Positions 53,301 through 61,688 of a stretch of DNA of 64,000 nucleotides are shown piece after piece. Below the pieces are notes generated by a model. It did not search any database. It saw nothing but the letters and a program-made list of their open reading frames with translations, and was not told the DNA's origin. Location of the stretch: the NCBI RefSeq assembly GCF_014851765.1, contig NZ_JACVAI010000003.1, positions 682,001-746,000 of the forward strand, given 5' to 3'. The first letter of the stretch is position 1. Every line of letters starts with the position of its first letter. Source of the DNA: Pseudomonas sp. PDM04 (lineage in GTDB: Bacteria; Pseudomonadota; Gammaproteobacteria; Pseudomonadales; Pseudomonadaceae). Both the position numbers and the translations under genes were made by a program.

Positions 53301-55139
53301 CACCTTTCCGCCTGTGTCCAGGCCGATCCTCCCGTGACCAGGCCCTATGCCAAAAGCTTGATCCGTCAAGTCAGGAAACTCTATCCGCTGTTCAGCGATG
53401 CCCAGGTTTCGACGTTTCTCGACGAAGCCGGCAGTACCCCGATGATGCGGGTGAACCGGCTCAAGGCGCTGGGGCAGCAGTTGAAGAAACTGCAAGCGGT
53501 GTTGCTAGCCTGGCGTGAGGACGAGGCGGCGATGAAGAAGCTGCCGGGGCAGTTCAACGATATTCGTGTCAGTCGTCGCCAGGTCGCTGCCGTCATCGAG
53601 AACTGCTGGCGTCGGGTGACACCACCGCGCTGGCCGCACGACCAGCCTTTCACCACGCTCAAGCTGGAGCGTAACCCGGTGGGGTCGCTGCCGACGCTGA
53701 CCGAGCAGGACGTCGCCCACGTGCGCAACCTGTCGATCAAGGACATGCAGGCCGGCGATGAGCTGGCGTATTTTCTCAAGCCGTTCAAAGGTCTGGTCAC
53801 CCTGGAGCTGGACCGCAACCACCTGACCCGCTTGCCCGAAGTGCTGTCGCACATGCCCAACCTTCAGCACCTGAGCCTCAACGACAATCGACTGGTCCTG
53901 ACCGAGCACACGTTGCGCACGCTCGCGGACCTGCGTGGATTGCGCACGTTGGGTCTGAGCGGTAATCGTCTCGGCGCGACGCCGGATGTCAGCAGGATGT
54001 TGCATCTGCAATCGCTGTTCCTGGCCAATACCCACGCGACCGAGTTGCCCTCCGGGCTGTCACGCCTGGGCTACCTGGACATGGTGGATCTGCGCGGCAA
54101 CGAGATACGCGATCTGCCGGCCTGGCTGTTCGACATGCCGCGACGGTTCGCCAGTACGATCAACCTGCGCCATAACCCGTTGTCGGTTTCCAGCCAGGTG
54201 TCGCTGGGAAACTATCGCGGGCGCACGGGGGCCGGAATGGGCTACCTGGAAAATGATGACCGGGTGATCAACGAACAGGTGGCGCGTGAACTGTGGATGG
54301 GCAAACCGGCTGAAACCACCTATGCCGCGCGCAACCGCACCTGGCTCGCGCTGAAAAACGAACCCGACGCCAGCGGTTTTCTGCAGTTGCTGGCGGAAGT
54401 CGGAAGTTCGGCGGACAGTCATTACGTGCGTGAGGACATGACGCGCCGGGTCTGGAGCGTGATCGAGGCGGTTCAATCCGATGCGCGCTTGCGTGATCAA
54501 GTGCTTTCGATGGCGGTGAAGGCCAATTGCGCGGATTCGGCGGCGACGATCTTCAGCAACCTAGAAGTGGCGGTGAAGATCGATGCTGTCAGTCGCCAAT
54601 CCGGCAATGCCCACGATCACGCGGCGCGCCTGCTGAGCCTCGGACGCCGTCTGTTTCGCCAGGATTATCTGGCAAGGATCGCCCGGGAACGGGTGGCCGC
54701 CGATGCCAAGCTGGATCCGGTGGAAGTGGAACTGGCCTACCGTGTCGGTCTGGCGGACAGGCTCGATCTGATCGGGCAACCCCGGCACATGCGTTATTCC
54801 TCGGCCAGCGGCGTGACGGCCAGTGACCTGGACGTGGCGTACAACCGGGTGGTCAGCGCCGAAATGTCCACTGAACTGCTCAAGTACCTGAGTGAGCGCA
54901 GCTTTTGGGTCGATTTTTTACGCCAGCATCACGCTAAACGGTTCCTCGATCTCGCCGCACCATTTCACCAGCGCATGGAACAGGCGTTCGCTAGCCAGGA
55001 CACCCTGGGTGACCTGTATCGCGGGCAAGTCGACGGCATTGCCGCTGAGCTGCAACAAGGGGAAACCCGGCTGTTGCAGCGCCTGACCGAAGACGCCATG
55101 AAGGCCGAGGAACTCAAGACCTGCTTTGTACTGGATTGA
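50319..55139 (+). CDS. Large protein with dermonecrotic-toxin-like region, leucine-rich repeats and NEL E3 ubiquitin ligase domain
   Basis: A 1606-residue protein with no signal peptide. The N-terminal ~900 residues resemble the DUF6543 dermonecrotic-toxin-like regions of large Pseudomonas proteins and include a hydrophobic stretch (about residues 410-445, TLLLLNVASFFVPALGLVMT). Leucine-rich repeats run from ~1110 to ~1275 (TLELDRNHLTRLPE, HLSLNDNRL, TLGLSGNRLG, MVDLRGNEIRDLP). The C-terminus has NEL features: RDQVLSMAVKANCADSAATIF with candidate catalytic Cys1404 followed by Asp two residues on, as in IpaH/SspH ligases. It would modify ubiquitin targets in a eukaryotic host. ATG 50319 follows AAGGA; TTG 50313 also fits. 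The secretion route is unknown. Confidence 0.8.
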   Translation: MLSPTEATPAVARFTAAHRLEALLEHTADLDKAQTLHKTIPTWLADAELSVVQALKAAFEQSARVHPKAEKVLCTLKPLDLFCKEQLTRFLKDKWKLDVNVERDTLEIVRRSLPMTTVPPVIGVNGFVTTLSRSLLHAAMENFTESEAQSGGIPANSSIKINSEAQKGPEITPTQFAALCRELDLGGRYQRHIDEVFALPAKPGTATGDDRASAADIRRLKLLDMEVAVHVAYLKKDISEAAYRMLLNVIAQDLPAAQTRNAAFDGGALTWQGLMIHDACICGALVFSKVSIETEPKARCVVYLPNEPRRPLYEYASLDEFKVYLTLKLQSKSYRAFFAGQYLHGHDKTGFFAEFDKDRVLGTLGAAPATCLSDFLFSALVSKAQEDARILAIPTREVDEAQREKTLQQVLDGTLLLLNVASFFVPALGLVMTAAAVVDMAGEVYEGVEDWSHGERTKALCHLLNVVENVAQMAAFAVGGKVVSSALRRGMQEQAGFFDGFEAVTRADGKPRLWKPELRHYQQATPLPKGSKADTNGLHKQGERTSIVMAGAVYQVARDEANQAWRLKHPSRPDAYQPVIERNVEGGWRQVHEYGHEWPDSAYALKRAAPRLGSFSHSELTQIADITGLSPAQLYLMHESNLPLPPRVNDCIERFRLNRNISALIAAFARDDIANNAFSAEQLHTLPRLAGWPKKRFIEVRDARGRVINRFPETAPHNDDINSVHVSQAQLSAGKLLETVISGLYPHEVENIIGPVTTQSKPHLLAKKIAASLQTDRRPLLDLLHATYDGRASAEVATLREHARELPVRVSQALLDGASARDRTLLRESRMLGLDLAREVGEARFAIRQDRALTGLYLPELGNADTDTLLFGLMDRVQGWGDGYRLELRQGSATGSLLQSVGKSTAPACGVIVKTSSGYAFSQTRGNVSSTLVSETLLGSIIDAMPATQRSRMGFSDIDAPDAATLRTRLARAGTADLARTAQVLRGERSELPEHLSACVQADPPVTRPYAKSLIRQVRKLYPLFSDAQVSTFLDEAGSTPMMRVNRLKALGQQLKKLQAVLLAWREDEAAMKKLPGQFNDIRVSRRQVAAVIENCWRRVTPPRWPHDQPFTTLKLERNPVGSLPTLTEQDVAHVRNLSIKDMQAGDELAYFLKPFKGLVTLELDRNHLTRLPEVLSHMPNLQHLSLNDNRLVLTEHTLRTLADLRGLRTLGLSGNRLGATPDVSRMLHLQSLFLANTHATELPSGLSRLGYLDMVDLRGNEIRDLPAWLFDMPRRFASTINLRHNPLSVSSQVSLGNYRGRTGAGMGYLENDDRVINEQVARELWMGKPAETTYAARNRTWLALKNEPDASGFLQLLAEVGSSADSHYVREDMTRRVWSVIEAVQSDARLRDQVLSMAVKANCADSAATIFSNLEVAVKIDAVSRQSGNAHDHAARLLSLGRRLFRQDYLARIARERVAADAKLDPVEVELAYRVGLADRLDLIGQPRHMRYSSASGVTASDLDVAYNRVVSAEMSTELLKYLSERSFWVDFLRQHHAKRFLDLAAPFHQRMEQAFASQDTLGDLYRGQVDGIAAELQQGETRLLQRLTEDAMKAEELKTCFVLD

Positions 55140-55144
55140 GCGCC

Positions 55145-57127
55145 TCAGGCCTTGCCGCGAATCAACCGACGCAAGGCAAAACGGTTTGGATGGCACGCCT
55201 GCGCCACCGCTGTGGGCAGTGGCAGCGGTTCGTTATCGAGCCAGGCGGCGAGCAACTCGCCGGATAACGGTGCGGTCACCAACCCTCGGGAGCCGTGGCC
55301 GCTGTTGACGTACAGACCTTCCAGCCACGGGCAAGGGGTGTCCGGTATTTGCCGGGCATCCTTGCTCAAGACGCTGTAGGCGTCGGCAAAGGCCTCGGCA
55401 TCGGCCAGCGGGCCAACGATCGGCAGGTAATCCGGGCTGGTGCAGCGAAATGCTGCACGGCCTTCGAGCGTCTCCGGCGACAAGGCATCGGCCTTGAGAC
55501 GGGTCACCAGGTCCGCCGAAATCTCTTCCAGCATCTGCAAATTGCCGGCGTGCTCGGCCGCCGTCGGTTCCAGGTCCTGGCTGTTGAAGTCAAAACTGGC
55601 GCCCAGGGTGTGTTCACCCAGGCGTACCGGCGCGACATAACCTTCGGCACAGACCACGGTGCTCAGTCCCTGGCTTTCAGGTGTCTGCGGCAGGCGGGTG
55701 ATCTGGCCGCGAATGCGCTTGAGCGGCAGGTGGCGGGTGTACGGGAAACGCTGGATCTCGGCAGCGCCGGCCAGTACCACCACCGGGGCATCGGCCAGCA
55801 ATTGCTCGCCAGACCAGGCCTGCCAGTGACCTTGCACGCGACGCAGTTGCAGCACATCGTGGTGGGTCAACACCTGGATATTCGGATGCGTCGCCTGCCA
55901 GCGGCATAACGCAGGCGGATGCGCCCAGCCGCCCTCGGGGAAAAACAGTCCGCCCGAGGCCAGACCGATACCGGCACGCGCCTCGGCCTGTTGCTTGTCC
56001 AGCGTGTGCAGCAAATCCTGGGGAAACGCCTGCGCCAACTGCGCCTGGCGCTCGGCTTCCTTGGCGTTGAACGCCAGTTGCAACACGCCGCAACCGTCCC
56101 AGTCCAGACCACGATGCAAATGTTCCAGCGTGCGCCGGGTGTAGCCGAAACCGCTGAGGATCAACTGCGACAGCGTGGTGCCGTGGGCCGACAACTTGAG
56201 GTACAGCACGCCTTGGGGGTTGCCCGAGGCTTCCTGCGCCAGGCCATCGCGGCGCTCCAGCAGGCTGACCTGCCAACCCCGTGCCGCGAGGCTGGCAGCC
56301 GTCGCACAACCGGCCATGCCCCCGCCGATCACCAGCGCGCGGCGCTCGCCGGCCGGCGGTTGCGGGCGGGCAAACCAGGGTTTGTCTGCGGCGGGAGGCA
56401 TGACGTCCTCTGGCCAGCCAAGGAATGCGCCGCGCAGGATTTCCCATTTGTGGCCGATGCCGGGGGTGCGCTTCATCTTGAAACCTGCCGCATTCAGCAG
56501 GCGCCGCACCCAGCCGGTGCTGGTGAAGGTGCTGATGGTCGAGCCGGGCGCTGCCAGCCGGGCCAGTTCGACAAACAGTTCGGCGGTCCACATGTCCGGG
56601 TTTTTCGCCGGGGCAAAACCGTCGAGAAACCAGGCGTCGATCCGTGCGTCCAGTTGCGCCAGCTGATCCAGCGCATCGCCGATCAACAGGGTCAGGGTCA
56701 CCCGACCCTCGGCCAGCACCAGGCGCTGGAAGCCCGGATGGATGGCTACGTATTGGGCGAGCAACTGATCGGCCAACGGCTTGAGCTCTGGCCATAGCCC
56801 CAGTGCCCGCTGCAGGTCGGCGGCACTCAATGGGTACTTTTCGACGCTGACGAAGTGCAGGCGCGCACCGGCCGCCGCCTGTTGTTCGAACAGCTGCCAG
56901 GCGCACAGGAAATTCAGGCCGGTGCCGAAACCGGTCTCGCCAATCACCAGTCGTCCGCCTGCCGGCAGCGCGGCAAAACGCTCGCGCAAAGCGTTCTGCT
57001 CAAGGAACACGTAGCGGGTTTCATCCAGCCCGGACAGGTCGGAAAAATACACATCGTCGAACACCCGCGAACGCGGGAGCCCTTGGTCATCCCAGTCGAG
57101 CTGGGCGTGGGGCAGGACAGGTTTCAT
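55145..57127 (-). CDS. mnmC: tRNA mnm5s2U biosynthesis bifunctional protein MnmC
   Basis: MnmC finishes the mnm5s2U wobble base of tRNA. The 660-residue protein fuses an N-terminal SAM methyltransferase (ETGFGTGLNFLCAWQLFE near residue 65; DAWFLDGFAPAKNPDMW near 170) with a C-terminal FAD oxidase (VIGGGMAGCATAASLAARGWQVSLLERR near 265; GNPQGVLYLKLS; late SGHGSRGLVTAPLSGELLAAWL). Length equals the E. coli fusion. It converges on the NEL-type gene, with only five bases between stops, so overlap of transcripts is likely. Confidence 0.95.
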   Translation of the reverse strand: MKPVLPHAQLDWDDQGLPRSRVFDDVYFSDLSGLDETRYVFLEQNALRERFAALPAGGRLVIGETGFGTGLNFLCAWQLFEQQAAAGARLHFVSVEKYPLSAADLQRALGLWPELKPLADQLLAQYVAIHPGFQRLVLAEGRVTLTLLIGDALDQLAQLDARIDAWFLDGFAPAKNPDMWTAELFVELARLAAPGSTISTFTSTGWVRRLLNAAGFKMKRTPGIGHKWEILRGAFLGWPEDVMPPAADKPWFARPQPPAGERRALVIGGGMAGCATAASLAARGWQVSLLERRDGLAQEASGNPQGVLYLKLSAHGTTLSQLILSGFGYTRRTLEHLHRGLDWDGCGVLQLAFNAKEAERQAQLAQAFPQDLLHTLDKQQAEARAGIGLASGGLFFPEGGWAHPPALCRWQATHPNIQVLTHHDVLQLRRVQGHWQAWSGEQLLADAPVVVLAGAAEIQRFPYTRHLPLKRIRGQITRLPQTPESQGLSTVVCAEGYVAPVRLGEHTLGASFDFNSQDLEPTAAEHAGNLQMLEEISADLVTRLKADALSPETLEGRAAFRCTSPDYLPIVGPLADAEAFADAYSVLSKDARQIPDTPCPWLEGLYVNSGHGSRGLVTAPLSGELLAAWLDNEPLPLPTAVAQACHPNRFALRRLIRGKA

Positions 57128-57295
57128 GGCAGGCTCGGTAACGGCAAGGGCGCCATTCTAGCCGATCGCCGGGGTTGATCCATGACCCAGCGCATACCCG
57201 CCCTTCTTCCTGGGAGCGAGCCCCGACATTGACGGAGGTCCTGATGGGCGTGTGTTTTTCCGCTAGGCTTGTGCAATCTTGAAAGGGAGCGGTCC

Positions 57296-58807
57296 ATGTT
57301 CGAATCTGCCGAAATCGGTCACGTCATCGACAAAGACACCTACGACGCTGAAGTCCCCGCGCTACGCGAAGCTTTGCTCGACGCACAGTTCGAACTGCAA
57401 CAGCAAAAGCGCTTTCCGGTGATCATCCTGATCAACGGCATCGAAGGCGCGGGCAAGGGCGAGACGGTAAAGCTGCTAAACGAATGGATGGACCCGCGAC
57501 TGATCGAGGTCCGCACGTTCGACCAGCAGACCGACGAGGAACTGGCCAGACCGCCGGCCTGGCGTTACTGGCGGATGCTGCCGGCCCAGGGGCGCATGGG
57601 CATTTTCTTCGGCAACTGGTACAGCCAGATGTTGCAGGGCCGGGTCCACGGCGTGTTCAAGGACCCGCGACTCGACCAGGCCATCAACGGCGCGGAGCGT
57701 CTGGAGAAAATGCTCTGCGACGAAGGCGCGCTGATCTTCAAGTTCTGGTTCCACCTGTCCAAGAAGCAGATGAAGGCGCGGCTCAAATCCCTGGCCGACG
57801 ACCCGCTGCACAGCTGGCGCATCAGCCCGCTGGACTGGCAGCAATCCCGGACCTACGACAAGTTCGTCAAATACGGCGAGCGCATTCTGCGCCGCACCAG
57901 CCGCGACTATGCCCCTTGGCACGTGATTGCCGGCATGGACCCGCGTTATCGCAGCCTGGCGGTCGGCAAGATCCTGCTCGAAGGCCTGCAGAACGCCTTG
58001 AAAAGACCTGACATCCACCCGGATAAAGTCAGTGCCGCGCCGTTGGCCAGCAGCGTCGACCGCGTGAGCCTGCTCGACAGCCTGGACCTCACCCAGCGTC
58101 TGGAAAAGGAGGATTACGAAGAGCAGTTGATCACCGAACAGGCGCGGCTCTCCGGGCTGATGCGCGACAAACGCATGCGCCGCCACGCGCTGGTTGCGGT
58201 GTTCGAAGGCAATGACGCGGCGGGCAAGGGCGGGGCGATCCGTCGGGTGGCGGCGGCGCTCGATCCGCGGCAATACAGCATTGTGCCCATCGCTGCGCCG
58301 ACCGAGGAGGAGCGGGCGCATCCCTATCTGTGGCGGTTCTGGCGGCATATTCCGGCACGGGCCAAGTTCACCGTGTTCGACCGTTCGTGGTATGGCCGGG
58401 TGCTGGTCGAACGTGTCGAAGGCTTTTGCAGCCCTGCCGACTGGCTGCGAGCCTACGGCGAGATCAACGACTTCGAAGAGCAGCTCGCCGATGCCGGCGT
58501 GGTGGTGGTCAAGTTCTGGCTGGCCATCGACAAGGACACGCAGATGGAGCGCTTCGAAGAACGCGAACAGACCCCGTTCAAACGCTTCAAGATCACGGAA
58601 GACGACTGGCGCAACCGCGAAAAGTGGGACGCCTACCGGGCGGCGGTCGGCGACATGGTCGATCGCACCAGCACCGAGATTTCCACCTGGACGCTGGTGG
58701 AAGCCAACGACAAGCGCTGGGCCCGGATCAAGGTGTTGCGCACCCTCAACGAAGCCCTGGAAGCGGCCTTCGAAAAGTCCGACAGGCACGGGAAAAAACA
58801 CAAGTAG
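57296..58807 (+). CDS. pap: Polyphosphate:AMP phosphotransferase
   Basis: This class II PPK2 enzyme uses polyphosphate to turn AMP into ADP. The 503-residue protein has two tandem PPK2 domains, each with Walker A and B: INGIEGAGKGETVKLLNEW near residue 45 and FEGNDAAGKGGAIRRV near residue 300, with lid and aspartate motifs FDRSWYGRVLVER in the second. Two fused domains are the mark of PAP as opposed to single-domain polyP:ADP kinases. ATG 57296 is six bases after GGGAG; the frame is open nine codons upstream. Confidence 0.92.
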   Translation: MFESAEIGHVIDKDTYDAEVPALREALLDAQFELQQQKRFPVIILINGIEGAGKGETVKLLNEWMDPRLIEVRTFDQQTDEELARPPAWRYWRMLPAQGRMGIFFGNWYSQMLQGRVHGVFKDPRLDQAINGAERLEKMLCDEGALIFKFWFHLSKKQMKARLKSLADDPLHSWRISPLDWQQSRTYDKFVKYGERILRRTSRDYAPWHVIAGMDPRYRSLAVGKILLEGLQNALKRPDIHPDKVSAAPLASSVDRVSLLDSLDLTQRLEKEDYEEQLITEQARLSGLMRDKRMRRHALVAVFEGNDAAGKGGAIRRVAAALDPRQYSIVPIAAPTEEERAHPYLWRFWRHIPARAKFTVFDRSWYGRVLVERVEGFCSPADWLRAYGEINDFEEQLADAGVVVVKFWLAIDKDTQMERFEEREQTPFKRFKITEDDWRNREKWDAYRAAVGDMVDRTSTEISTWTLVEANDKRWARIKVLRTLNEALEAAFEKSDRHGKKHK

Positions 58808-58920
58808 TTCAAGGGGCGGGCCGATGGTGACGCATACGCCGGGTGAATGATTGTCGCGGGCGGTGAGGGCTGGACTTATGCTCGGTCCACTCTCAACCGA
58901 CAACAACAATGAGGTATGCC

Positions 58921-60105
58921 ATGCGTGAAGTGGTGATCGTCGACAGCGTGCGGACCGGCCTGGCCAAGTCCTTTCGCGGCAAGTTCAACCAGACCCGCCC
59001 GGACGACATGGCGGCCCATTGCGTCAATGCACTGCTGGCACGCAGCGGCATCGACCCGGCGAGCGTCGAGGATTGCATCGTCGGCGCCGGCTCCAACGAA
59101 GGCGCCCAGGGCTACAACATCGGACGCAACGTCGCGGTGCTGTCGCGGCTGGGCACCGGCACCGCCGGCATGACCCTCAACCGGTTCTGCTCCTCGGGCC
59201 TGCAGGCGATTGCCATCGCCGCCAACCAGATCGCCTCGGGGTGCAGCGACATCATCGTCGCCGGTGGGGTCGAGTCCATCAGCCTGACGATGAAAAGCGT
59301 CAACACCGACAACCTGATCAACCCGCTGCTCAAGGAACAGGTGCCGGGTATCTACTTCCCCATGGGCCAGACCGCCGAAGTGGTCGCCCGCCGTTATCAC
59401 GTCAGCCGTGAAGCGCAGGACCTGTACGCCCTGCAAAGTCAGCAGCGCACCGCCCAGGCGCAGGCGGCCGGGTTGTTCGATGACGAAATCGTGCCGATGG
59501 CGGTGAAATACCGTGTCGAGGACAAGGCCACCGGCCAGGTGCAGATCCTCGACGGCGTCGTCGATCGCGATGACTGCAACCGCCCGGACACCACCCTGGA
59601 AAGCCTGGCCGGGTTGAAACCGGTGTTTGCCGAAGACGGTTCGGTCACGGCGGGCAACTCGTCGCAGCTGTCCGACGGTGCGTCGATGACGCTGGTGATG
59701 AGCCTGGACAAAGCGCTGGAGCTGGGCTTGAAACCGAAAGCGTTTTTCCGTGGATTCACCGTCGCCGGTTGTGAACCGGACGAGATGGGCATCGGCCCGG
59801 TATTCTCGGTGCCGAAACTGCTCAAGGCCAGGGGATTGCAGGTCGCCGACATCGACCTGTGGGAACTCAACGAGGCGTTCGCCTCGCAATGCCTGTATGC
59901 CCGTGATCGGTTGGGCATCGATAACGAGAAGTACAACGTCAACGGCGGTTCGATTTCCATCGGCCACCCCTTCGGCATGACCGGTTCGCGTCAAGTCGGG
60001 CATCTGGTTCGCGAGTTGCAGCGACGCCAGTTGCGTTATGGCATCGTCACCATGTGCGTGGGCGGTGGGATGGGGGCTACCGGGTTGTTTGAGGCGGTGC
60101 GCTAG
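58921..60105 (+). CDS. Thiolase-family acetyl-CoA acyltransferase
   Basis: A 394-residue thiolase. Cys90 in NRFCSSGLQAIA is the acyl-binding nucleophile; NEAFASQ, GHPFGMTGSRQ and CVGGGMGATG hold the remaining active-site residues. Degradative thiolases (FadA-like, acetoacetyl-CoA type, aromatic ring cleavage) share these, so the exact substrate chain length is open. ATG 58921 has GAGG about seven bases before it; ATG 58909 also fits the frame. No fadB-type partner lies next to it, which argues against it being the main FadBA enzyme. Confidence 0.9.
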   Translation: MREVVIVDSVRTGLAKSFRGKFNQTRPDDMAAHCVNALLARSGIDPASVEDCIVGAGSNEGAQGYNIGRNVAVLSRLGTGTAGMTLNRFCSSGLQAIAIAANQIASGCSDIIVAGGVESISLTMKSVNTDNLINPLLKEQVPGIYFPMGQTAEVVARRYHVSREAQDLYALQSQQRTAQAQAAGLFDDEIVPMAVKYRVEDKATGQVQILDGVVDRDDCNRPDTTLESLAGLKPVFAEDGSVTAGNSSQLSDGASMTLVMSLDKALELGLKPKAFFRGFTVAGCEPDEMGIGPVFSVPKLLKARGLQVADIDLWELNEAFASQCLYARDRLGIDNEKYNVNGGSISIGHPFGMTGSRQVGHLVRELQRRQLRYGIVTMCVGGGMGATGLFEAVR

Positions 60106-60133
60106 TCATTCACCTGTGTAGCGAGCCTTCGAG

Positions 60134-60162
60134 CACCTCGCGAGCAGGCTCGCTCCCACAAG
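60134..60162. repeat. Single REP unit
   Basis: CACCTCGCGAGCAGGCTCGC and the following TCCCACAAGG make one REP palindrome after the thiolase gene; no partner unit was found within 100 bases. Confidence 0.75.
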
Positions 60163-60231
60163 GATTCGGCAAATGCTGATCCACTGTGGGGGCGGGACCG
60201 CTTTGCCGGTGGCGGTAAGCATCGACCGGGT

Positions 60232-60426
60232 CTAGCGCCCGGCACCCAGACGCTGCATCCGTTCGATGTACGCCTCGATCTCGCGCTCGGCGTGCTCCAT
60301 GCTGTCAAAAGGCCCCTCCAGGGTGTTTTCCCGGGTGCTGAAGTACAACTCCCCGTTGACCCGACACACCCGGTCACTGCGAAAGTGCGTGGCGGGAGCG
60401 TTGTCCTGGGCGCGCATGCCGTACAT
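60232..60426 (-). CDS. DUF6316-type small protein
   Basis: A 64-residue soluble protein starting MYGMRAQDNAPATHFRSDR, with VNGELYFSTREN and a helical EHAEREIEAYIERMQRL end. It fits DUF6316, small Pseudomonas proteins of unknown function. The start at 60426 has AGGAGA seven bases upstream; the open frame 29 codons earlier lacks family sequence. It is convergent with the thiolase gene. Confidence 0.75.
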   Translation of the reverse strand: MYGMRAQDNAPATHFRSDRVCRVNGELYFSTRENTLEGPFDSMEHAEREIEAYIERMQRLGAGR

Positions 60427-60626
60427 GGCGGTCTCCTGAAGGTGAATGGCTGCCATCAGCTTATGCATGAACCGCTTGCACCGCCTGGCGACCCGATCGA
60501 CGGCAATCGCCAATTTATCGTTGCGACCCGCACAGTTTCATTCGCGTCGGCTCGCCAACTGTCCCTGTGTGCCATCGGCCGCTGCGCCTAGAATGGTGGT
60601 TTCTGCCATCTGGCCCTGAGGTACGC

Positions 60627-61586
60627 ATGCACATTTCATCCGGTCGCTGGGTTTACGGACTGTTCCTGGCCCTGTTGACCGCGCTGTTGTGGGGAATCCT
60701 GCCGATCAAGCTCAAGCAAGTGCTGCTGGTGATGGACCCGGTGACGGTCACCTGGTTTCGACTGATGGTATCCGGCAGCTGCCTGTTCATTTACCTGGCG
60801 GCGACCCGACGCTTGCCCAGCCGCAAAGTGCTCGGGCCGCGCGGTGGCTGGTTGGTGGCGATGGCGGTGTGCGGGCTGGTCGGCAACTACGTGCTGTACC
60901 TGATGGGCTTGAACCTGCTCAGCCCCGGCACCGCGCAACTGGTGGTGCAGATGGGACCGATCATGTTGCTGATCGCCAGTGTGTTCGTGTTCAAGGAGCG
61001 GTTCAGTCTGGGGCAGGGCATTGGCCTGTTGGTGCTGTTGATCGGCTTCGGACTGTTTTTCAACCAGCGCCTGACCGAGCTGCTCACTTCGCTGAGCGAC
61101 TACACCGCCGGCGTGCTGCTGGTGTTGCTGGCGTCCACGGTCTGGACGTTCTACGCCCTGGGACAGAAGCAATTGCTGACGGTATGGAATTCGTTGCAGG
61201 TGATGATGGTGATCTATCTGTTCTGTGGGCTGCTGTTGACGCCGTGGGTCCATCCGCTCGAAGCACTGCAACTCAACCCTCTGCAAGGCTGGCTGCTGTT
61301 GGCGTGCTGCATGAACACGCTGATTGCCTATGGCGCGTTCGCCGAGGCTTTGGCGCATTGGGAAGCCTCACGGGTGAGCGCGACGCTGGCAATCACACCG
61401 CTGGTGACCTTCGGGGCAGTGGCCGTTGCCGCCTGGTTATGGCCCGATTTCGTGCAGGCCGAGACGATCAATGGCCTGGGGTATGGCGGGGCGGTGCTGG
61501 TGGTGTTGGGGTCGGCGCTGGTGGCCTTGGGCCCGTCGCTGATCACCGGGCTGCGGGCGCGGCGTGCGCGGATGGCGGCCGGCTAG
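60627..61586 (+). CDS. EamA/DMT-family transporter
   Basis: A 319-residue inner-membrane protein with ten hydrophobic helices in two EamA repeats. The first helix has ALLWGILPIKLKQVL, the repeat signature, and the second half LASTVWTFYALGQKQLL and NTLIAYGAFAEALAHWEASRVSATLAITPLVTFGAVAVAAWLWPD. Members export amino acids or other metabolites. ATG 60627 is six bases after GAGG. The substrate is unknown; a REP doublet follows. Confidence 0.88.
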   Translation: MHISSGRWVYGLFLALLTALLWGILPIKLKQVLLVMDPVTVTWFRLMVSGSCLFIYLAATRRLPSRKVLGPRGGWLVAMAVCGLVGNYVLYLMGLNLLSPGTAQLVVQMGPIMLLIASVFVFKERFSLGQGIGLLVLLIGFGLFFNQRLTELLTSLSDYTAGVLLVLLASTVWTFYALGQKQLLTVWNSLQVMMVIYLFCGLLLTPWVHPLEALQLNPLQGWLLLACCMNTLIAYGAFAEALAHWEASRVSATLAITPLVTFGAVAVAAWLWPDFVQAETINGLGYGGAVLVVLGSALVALGPSLITGLRARRARMAAG

Positions 61587-61595
61587 ACCGCGTTG

Positions 61596-61669
61596 CTGCC
61601 ATCGCGAGCAGGCTCGCTCCCACAGGTGACTTCCCCCACCTGTAGGAGCGGGCTTGCCCGCGATGGCAG
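61596..61669. repeat. REP doublet
   Basis: CTGCCATCGCGAGCAGGCTC (from 61596) and an inverted copy ending GCCCGCGATGGCAG (to 61669) form the cleanest REP pair in the window, between the convergent EamA and fumC genes. Confidence 0.92.
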
Positions 61670-61688
61670 TGTGTCAGGCGCTGAACAA

